From DYGX01 sp035325905 (GTDB lineage: Bacteria; Chloroflexota; Anaerolineae; Aggregatilineales; Aggregatilineaceae), in the NCBI GenBank assembly GCA_035325905.1, contig DAOKYY010000080.1:1-18376 (forward strand): DNA of 18,376 nucleotides, in the 5' to 3' direction. A program made the position numbers and the translations under genes. Positions 13,906 through 18,376 of the stretch are shown here, piece after piece (position 1 is the stretch's first letter; every line of letters begins with the position of its first letter). The notes under the pieces were generated by a model. The model did no database searches and was not told where the DNA came from. It worked only from the letters and a program-made list of their open reading frames with translations.

Positions 13906-15202
13906 GTGCGTCTCTCCATTTGGCAGGCGGCACAGTCCGGCGCGGCACCTGGCTGCGAACCGGGCGCGCGGACCGGCCAATCGCGCGCGATACGCTGAGA
14001 ATCACGCCGACCCCGGCCATCGCCGCTACCAGCGACGACCCGCCGTAGCTGATAAACGGCAGCGGGACCCCGGTCGGCGGGATCAGCGCCGTCATCACCG
14101 CGATATTGAGCAGCGCGTCATACGCAATCCAGCACGTCACGCCCGCCGCCAGCAGCCCGCCGAAGGCGTCCGGCGCGTGCCGCGCGACGGTGAACCCGCG
14201 ATAGATCAGCAGCACGAACAGCGCCAGCACCAGGAACGTGCCGAGCAGCCCCAACTCCTCGCCGATAATCGCGAAGATGCTGTCCGTGTGCGGGAAGGGC
14301 AGCGTGTTGGCGAACTTCTGCTTGCCTTCGCCCAGCCCGACGCCCGTCAGGCCGCCGTTGATGAACGCCGTCACCGCCTGCTGAACGTGATCGCTGGCCT
14401 GCGTCAGGTCTTCGACCGCCGCGAAGTAGGCATCCAGGCGCTGGCGGGCGTATTCCAGCCGGGTCGCCAGCTGGTAGCCGGCCACGCCCATCGCGCCCCC
14501 GATCACCAACAGCTGAAACCAGTCCGCCCCGGCGATGAAGAACATGCTCAGCGCCGTCGCCAGGATGCTCGCCGCCGTGCTCAGGTCCGGCTGGAGGATG
14601 ATCAGAAACGCGATCAGGCCGACGACGACCGTGAACGGCAGCAGGCCATACGTGATCTTGCGCAGCTTCTGGCGCTTGGACGCCAGCCAGGCCGCCATGT
14701 ACACCACGACCGCGAACTTCGCCAGCTCGCCCGGCTGAAATGAGCCGCGCAGCAGCGCGCGCTGCGCCTCGAAGCGCGTCTCGCCGAAGCGCAGCACCGC
14801 GATCAGGAGCAGCATCACAACCAGCATCATCGGCACGGCGATGCGCCGCCAGAAGTGATAGTCGAGCCGCGTCACCAGCACCAGCAGCGCCAGCCCGATT
14901 GCCATCGAGCGCGCCTGGCGCACGAAGAAATACGTCGTGTTGCTGGCGTCGCCGGTCGCCTGGTAGCTGACGTCGATCGACGCGCTGTAGACCATCAGCA
15001 GGCCGATCGCGCACAGCACGCCGACCACCAGCGCCAGAAACAGATCAAAGCCCGCCGCGCTCGTCAGGCGGCGGCGCTCGTCAGCGCGGCGCTCGTCCAC
15101 CGGCGGCGGCTCGGACCGGCGCGCCGGGACGCGCAGCGCGTCGGCGTAGTTAAACTCTCGGTCGTCGTCGATGAATTCGAGGTCGTCGGCTAGCTCGCTC
15201 AT
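13829..15202 (-). CDS. ftsW: Septal peptidoglycan glycosyltransferase FtsW
   Basis: SEDS-family membrane enzyme polymerising lipid II at the division septum, normally with a class B PBP (FtsI). The 457-residue protein has a charged cytoplasmic N-terminus (about 1-50), then about ten membrane helices. Conserved SEDS landmarks are FQPGELAKFAVVVYMA (about 155-170), IILQPDLSTA (201-210), TGVGLGEGKQKF (286-297), LPFPHTDSIFAIIGEELG with the catalytic-type Asp307, and PTGVPLPFISYGGSS (376-390). The last 35 or so residues are basic and hydrophilic and overlap the murG start. The ATG at 15202 was taken; an ATG at 15223 and a GTG at 15241 are in frame, and none has a strong ribosome site. FtsW rather than RodA is favoured by the dcw context. 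No ftsI is in the window. Confidence 0.95.
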   Translation of the reverse strand: MSELADDLEFIDDDREFNYADALRVPARRSEPPPVDERRADERRRLTSAAGFDLFLALVVGVLCAIGLLMVYSASIDVSYQATGDASNTTYFFVRQARSMAIGLALLVLVTRLDYHFWRRIAVPMMLVVMLLLIAVLRFGETRFEAQRALLRGSFQPGELAKFAVVVYMAAWLASKRQKLRKITYGLLPFTVVVGLIAFLIILQPDLSTAASILATALSMFFIAGADWFQLLVIGGAMGVAGYQLATRLEYARQRLDAYFAAVEDLTQASDHVQQAVTAFINGGLTGVGLGEGKQKFANTLPFPHTDSIFAIIGEELGLLGTFLVLALFVLLIYRGFTVARHAPDAFGGLLAAGVTCWIAYDALLNIAVMTALIPPTGVPLPFISYGGSSLVAAMAGVGVILSVSRAIGRSARPVRSQVPRRTVPPAKWRDAREDHDLSRRDRRRRIPRVGRRLGGA

Positions 15203-15242
15203 GCCCGGTTCCCATACAGCCATCCCACCGCTGGATTTCACA

Positions 15243-15267
15243 CGCCGCTTGGGCGCGGCGCCTTTTT
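15243..15267 (+). terminator. Terminator-like hairpin facing against all genes
   Basis: CGCCGC (15243-15248) and GCGGCG (15255-15260) form a perfect 6-bp GC stem with the loop TTGGGC, followed on the plus strand by CC and TTTTT (15263-15267). On the minus strand the stem is preceded by A residues and has no T-run, so it would not stop the mur operon. It lies in the spacer between the DUF1349-like gene and ftsW. It may terminate antisense transcription or be an ftsW leader hairpin. Confidence 0.5.
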
Positions 15268-15344
15268 ACCTTACCCCATCCGCCTGCCGGACGCCACTGG
15301 CCCGACGACGCTGCCCTAAGGGAATCGCACCGTCAATCGCCCCC

Positions 15345-15878
15345 TCAAGGCGTGATCGCGAAGTCCTCGAAGACGGCGGTCAGCCCGCCGCCAATCGGCG
15401 AGCAGACCATCAACCCCACGTCGATGGTGGGCCGGTCGGTGAAGTACGCCTGCCGGATCAGGGTGTACGTCGCGCCGTCGAGCGAGTAATGCACCTCGAC
15501 CGTCGCGCCGTCGCGCACTACCCGCAGCCAGAAGGCCGGCGGGCTGCCCGCCAGCGGGAGAATTGACCAGTCCGAAAAATCGCGCGTAACGACGGCGCTG
15601 GCGTTCTGCTGCCCGTTCGTGAACTCGACGCCGCACTTGACCCAGCGCGCCTCGTCCACGCGCAGCATGATCCCCGCCTGGTCATACAGGTCGCGGTATC
15701 CGGCGCTGAACCGGACCGTCGCGCTGAAGTTGCCGCTGACCGTTCGGTAATAGAAATGACCGCTGTCGCGCACGCCGCCGTCGTGCGTCACGCGCCAGAA
15801 ATCCGTCTGGGGCTTGGCGCGGATCGTGATTCGCCCGCCCGCGTCCGAGAACTCCGCCGGTTCGTTCAGCCACTGCAT
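15345..15878 (-). CDS. DUF1349-like concanavalin-fold protein
   Basis: A 177-residue soluble protein with no signal peptide or membrane helix. It is rich in alternating aromatic/hydrophobic strands, with FWRVTHDGG (27-35), GHFYYRTVSGNFSATVRFS (about 40-58), YDQAGIMLRVDEARWVKCGVE (about 65-85) and a DVGLMVCSPIGGGLTAVFEDFAI end. This pattern matches DUF1349, a beta-sandwich (lectin/glucanase-like) family that includes yeast Ree1. Its substrate is unknown; carbohydrate binding would be a guess. The ATG at 15878 has AGGGGG 6 nt upstream. It starts 30 nt after the murD stop, so it is probably co-transcribed with murD. A member inside a dcw cluster is unexpected. Confidence 0.82.
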   Translation of the reverse strand: MQWLNEPAEFSDAGGRITIRAKPQTDFWRVTHDGGVRDSGHFYYRTVSGNFSATVRFSAGYRDLYDQAGIMLRVDEARWVKCGVEFTNGQQNASAVVTRDFSDWSILPLAGSPPAFWLRVVRDGATVEVHYSLDGATYTLIRQAYFTDRPTIDVGLMVCSPIGGGLTAVFEDFAITP

Positions 15879-15908
15879 GGATATCCCCCTGTCACTGACC
15901 GGAGACGC

Positions 15909-17327
15909 TCAGCCGCGCCCGGTATCACGCGCTATTTCCTGCACCAGCGCGCGGAAGTGCGCGCCGCGCGCCGCGAAATCGACATACGCGTCGTACGACG
16001 TGCCGCCAGGGCTAAGCAGCACGACATCGCCCGGCCGGGCGACCTCGCGTGCCAGCGCGACCGCCGCGTCGAGCGTCGCCGCCTCGCGCACCGCTTCGAT
16101 CCGCGCGCCGTCCGCTGCCGCCGCCTGCCGCATCAGCGCGGCGACCTGCGGCCCGAACTCGCCGAACGCGATCACGGCGCGGCATTTTTCGGCGGCCAGC
16201 GCGGCCAGCGGCTCCCACGGCAGGGCCTTATCGCGCCCGCCCGCCAGCAGCACGATCGGCTCCTCAAAGCTGCGCAGCGCGGCGATCACGCGCTCCGGCG
16301 CGGTGGCGATGCTGTCGTTGACCCAGGTCGCCCCGCCGATCACGCCGACCGGCTCCAGCCGGTGCTCGACGCCGGTGAACGCCGCGATCGCTTGGCGCAT
16401 GGCCCCGACCGGAATCCCGCCTGCCCCGGCGATCGCGCAGGCGGCGAGCGTGTTGAGCACGTTGTGCGCCCCGCGCAGCCGGATCGCGTCGCGGCGGCAG
16501 ACCTCGGTCGCGCCGCCGTCCAGCGCGAGGATCAGCCGGTCGCCGTCCAGGTACGCGCCCGGCGTGACGCGCTCGCGCAGCGAGAAAAACGCGGCCCGGC
16601 CCGGCGCTTCGGCGCTCATGTCCCGCGCGACCGGGTCATCCCAGCCGAAGATCGCCGTATCCTCGGACCGCTGGTGCCGGTAGATGTTGGCTTTGGCGGC
16701 GCGGTAGGCGTCCATCGTGCCGTGCCGGTCGAGGTGATTGGGCGTCACGTTCAGCACCGCGCCGACCGCCGGGCTGGCTGTCATCAGCTCCAGCTGGAAG
16801 CTGCTCAGCTCCATCACGACCACGTCCTCCGGCGCGATCTGCGGCAGGCGGTCGAGCAGCACGTCCCCGATGTTGCCCCCGACATGCGTCACCCGGCCCG
16901 CCGCGCGCGCCATCGCGCCGGTCAGCGCGGTCGTGGTCGTCTTTCCGGCGCTGCCGGTGATGCCGAGCACCGGCGCGGGACAGCGCTCGATAAACAACTG
17001 CGCGTCGTTGGTCACGCGGATGCCGCGCCGCCGCGCTTCTTCGACGATCGGCAGCGTCGGCGGGACGCCCCCGCTGAGGCAGAGCACGTCGCAATCGTCG
17101 AGCAGCGCCAGCGGGTGCCCGCCCAGCGCGAACTCGACCGGCAGCCCGGCCAGCGACGCGACCTCGGCGCTGAGCGTCTCCGCGCTGCGGCTGTCGGACA
17201 GCGTCACGCGCGCGCCGAGCGCCGGCAGCCAGCGCGCCAGCGCCTTGCCTTGCCGCGCCATGCCGAGCACGACAACGCGCTTGCCCGCCAGCGGATCGGG
17301 CGGGGCCGGGGGTGTAGTCAAGCTCAC
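15909..17327 (-). CDS. murD: UDP-N-acetylmuramoylalanine-D-glutamate ligase MurD
   Basis: ATP-dependent ligase adding D-Glu to UDP-MurNAc-L-Ala in the cytoplasm. The 472-residue protein has an N-terminal UDP-binding domain (VVVLGMARQGKALA, 18-31). The central ATPase carries the P-loop GITGSAGKTTTT at 122-133, GGNIGDVLLD (150-159), MELSSFQLE (172-180) and the carbamylated-Lys position Lys212 in YRAAKANIY. The C-terminal domain has RGAHNVLNTLAA (285-296), WVNDSIATAPERV (335-347) and LLSPGGTSYDAYVDFAARGAHF (437-458). The P-loop has SA where TN is usual, and NDSIATAP replaces NDSKATN. The GTG start at 17327 overlaps the stop of the oxidoreductase (GTGA), with GAGG 7 nt upstream, which indicates translational coupling. 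Confidence 0.97.
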   Translation of the reverse strand: MSLTTPPAPPDPLAGKRVVVLGMARQGKALARWLPALGARVTLSDSRSAETLSAEVASLAGLPVEFALGGHPLALLDDCDVLCLSGGVPPTLPIVEEARRRGIRVTNDAQLFIERCPAPVLGITGSAGKTTTTALTGAMARAAGRVTHVGGNIGDVLLDRLPQIAPEDVVVMELSSFQLELMTASPAVGAVLNVTPNHLDRHGTMDAYRAAKANIYRHQRSEDTAIFGWDDPVARDMSAEAPGRAAFFSLRERVTPGAYLDGDRLILALDGGATEVCRRDAIRLRGAHNVLNTLAACAIAGAGGIPVGAMRQAIAAFTGVEHRLEPVGVIGGATWVNDSIATAPERVIAALRSFEEPIVLLAGGRDKALPWEPLAALAAEKCRAVIAFGEFGPQVAALMRQAAAADGARIEAVREAATLDAAVALAREVARPGDVVLLSPGGTSYDAYVDFAARGAHFRALVQEIARDTGRG

Positions 17328-18322
17328 CGCGCGACCTCGACCGTGCCGCCCTGGCGCGCCGAGCGGTACAGCGCGTCGATCACGCGCATATTCTTGACCG
17401 CGTCCTCCGCCGGGAAGCGCGGCGCGGCCTCGCCGGTCACGGCGCGGTTGAAGTCCTCGATCATCAGCGTGTACGAGTTGGCCGGATCGAGCCGCACCGT
17501 CTCGATCATCATCCGGTCGTCGCCATAGTGCACGATCTCGCTGGCGCGGTCTCCGACCGGGTTGTAGGCGCGGTTGACGTACAGCGAGCCGACCGGCCCG
17601 ACGACTTCATAGTAGCGGCGCAGCGGCAGGCTGAACCCGCAGTTGATCTGCGCCAGCGCGCCGTTCGGAAATTCCAGCGTCGCGACCATCCGGTCGTCCA
17701 CGCCGCGATCGGTCCAGTGCGCCTGGGCGGTGACGGCCAGCGGCTCGGCTTGCAGCATGAAGCGCGCCAGCGACACCGGGTAGCAGCCCACGTCGTAGAG
17801 CGAGCCGCCGCCCAGCGCCGGGTCGAGCCGGATGTCGTCCTCGCGCGCGATCAGGAAGCTAAACCCCGCGTCGATCAGCCGCACCTCCCCAATGGTGCCA
17901 TCCTCGATCAGCTCGCGCACCGCGTAGGCTTGGGGATGGTGCCGCCACTGGAAGGTCTCGGCCAGCACGCGCCCGGCCTGATCAAACGCCACGACCATCT
18001 CCTCGGCCTCGGCGGCGTCGAGCGCAATCGGCTTTTCGCACAGCACGTGCTTACCGGCCTGCGCCGCCTTAATCGCCCACTCCTTGTGCAGGTTGTTGGG
18101 CAGCGGGATGTACACCGCGTCGATTGTCGGGTCGTCGAGCAGCGCCTCGTAGCTGGCGTGCGCGGTCGGGATGTGGTGCTGCCGGGCGAACGCCTGGGCG
18201 CGCTCTCCGTCGCGGCTGGCGACGGCGGCCAGCTCCGTGTCACGCGCCTGGCGATAGGCCGGGAGCATGATCTTCTCGAAATGACGCGCCGTGCTGAGAA
18301 TCCCCCATCGGACCGTGCTCAT
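17324..18322 (-). CDS. Gfo/Idh/MocA family oxidoreductase
   Basis: NAD(P)-dependent sugar or sugar-derivative dehydrogenase of unknown substrate. The 332-residue protein has an N-terminal Rossmann domain (VRWGILSTARHFEKIML, 4-20; note GILSTA rather than the common GxGxxG), YIPLPNNLHKEW (71-82) and the family signature CEKPIAL at 95-101, whose Lys97 is the usual catalytic residue. The C-terminal domain has GGGSLYDVGCYPVSLAR (171-187), typical of the dihydrodiol-dehydrogenase/glucose-fructose oxidoreductase branch. The ATG at 18322 has a strong GGAGG 5 nt upstream, so the longer frame from 18358 was rejected. No signal peptide is seen. Its stop overlaps the murD start by 4 nt, so it is expressed with the cell-wall genes. 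Confidence 0.92.
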   Translation of the reverse strand: MSTVRWGILSTARHFEKIMLPAYRQARDTELAAVASRDGERAQAFARQHHIPTAHASYEALLDDPTIDAVYIPLPNNLHKEWAIKAAQAGKHVLCEKPIALDAAEAEEMVVAFDQAGRVLAETFQWRHHPQAYAVRELIEDGTIGEVRLIDAGFSFLIAREDDIRLDPALGGGSLYDVGCYPVSLARFMLQAEPLAVTAQAHWTDRGVDDRMVATLEFPNGALAQINCGFSLPLRRYYEVVGPVGSLYVNRAYNPVGDRASEIVHYGDDRMMIETVRLDPANSYTLMIEDFNRAVTGEAAPRFPAEDAVKNMRVIDALYRSARQGGTVEVAR

Positions 18323-18376
18323 ATGCTCCTCCATCTCGGTGCGCAGAAAAGACCTCAAGCGGTTAGCAGTTAGCCT

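Overview
The window is a GC-rich bacterial chromosome segment in which every supported gene lies on the minus strand, so transcription runs from high to low coordinates. It carries most of a division and cell-wall (dcw) cluster followed by a class II ribonucleotide reductase module. The gene set suggests Chloroflexota, probably Anaerolineae-like: B12-dependent NrdJ, a MurG without the usual HEQN motif, the order murD-ftsW-murG-murC-murB-ftsQ-ftsA-ftsZ, and nrdR next to ftsZ. That placement is inferred from family memory, not from a search.

In transcription order: a Gfo/Idh/MocA oxidoreductase overlaps murD by 4 bp (17324-18322, 15909-17327). A DUF1349-like beta-sandwich protein follows (15345-15878), then ftsW (13829-15202), murG (12790-13905, overlapping ftsW by 77 nt), a CvpA-family membrane protein (12109-12642), murC (10649-12094) and murB (9742-10656). 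This half makes UDP-MurNAc and its peptide precursors, makes lipid II, and encodes the septal glycosyltransferase. Two terminator-like hairpins (9700-9731, 9592-9611) and a good sigma70-type promoter (9559-9587) then separate it from ftsQ-ftsA-ftsZ (9451 down to 5829), the divisome scaffold and Z-ring genes. ftsZ ends in a strong intrinsic terminator (5661-5732).

A 485-bp gap (5344-5828) follows. It holds the ftsZ terminator, an 18-bp perfect dyad, and two 16-bp boxes exactly 32 bp apart that fit the NrdR operator consensus. nrdR (4780-5343) and nrdJ (900-4631) follow. NrdJ is interrupted by a 410-residue LAGLIDADG intein (2496-3725) placed directly before the catalytic thiyl-radical cysteine. 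The nrd unit ends in a textbook terminator (789-825). A small membrane-anchored YdcF/DUF218 protein (128-721) closes the window, and its stop codon sits in the arm of a 103-bp imperfect inverted-repeat structure.

I found no CRISPR array, tRNA, rRNA, transposase gene or evident new defence system. The most noteworthy items are the active-site intein, the tandem NrdR boxes with a second unexplained dyad, the dyad around the ftsQ promoter, the long ftsW/murG overlap, a terminator-like hairpin pointing against all genes (15243-15267), and two non-canonical genes (the oxidoreductase and DUF1349) built into the cell-wall operon.
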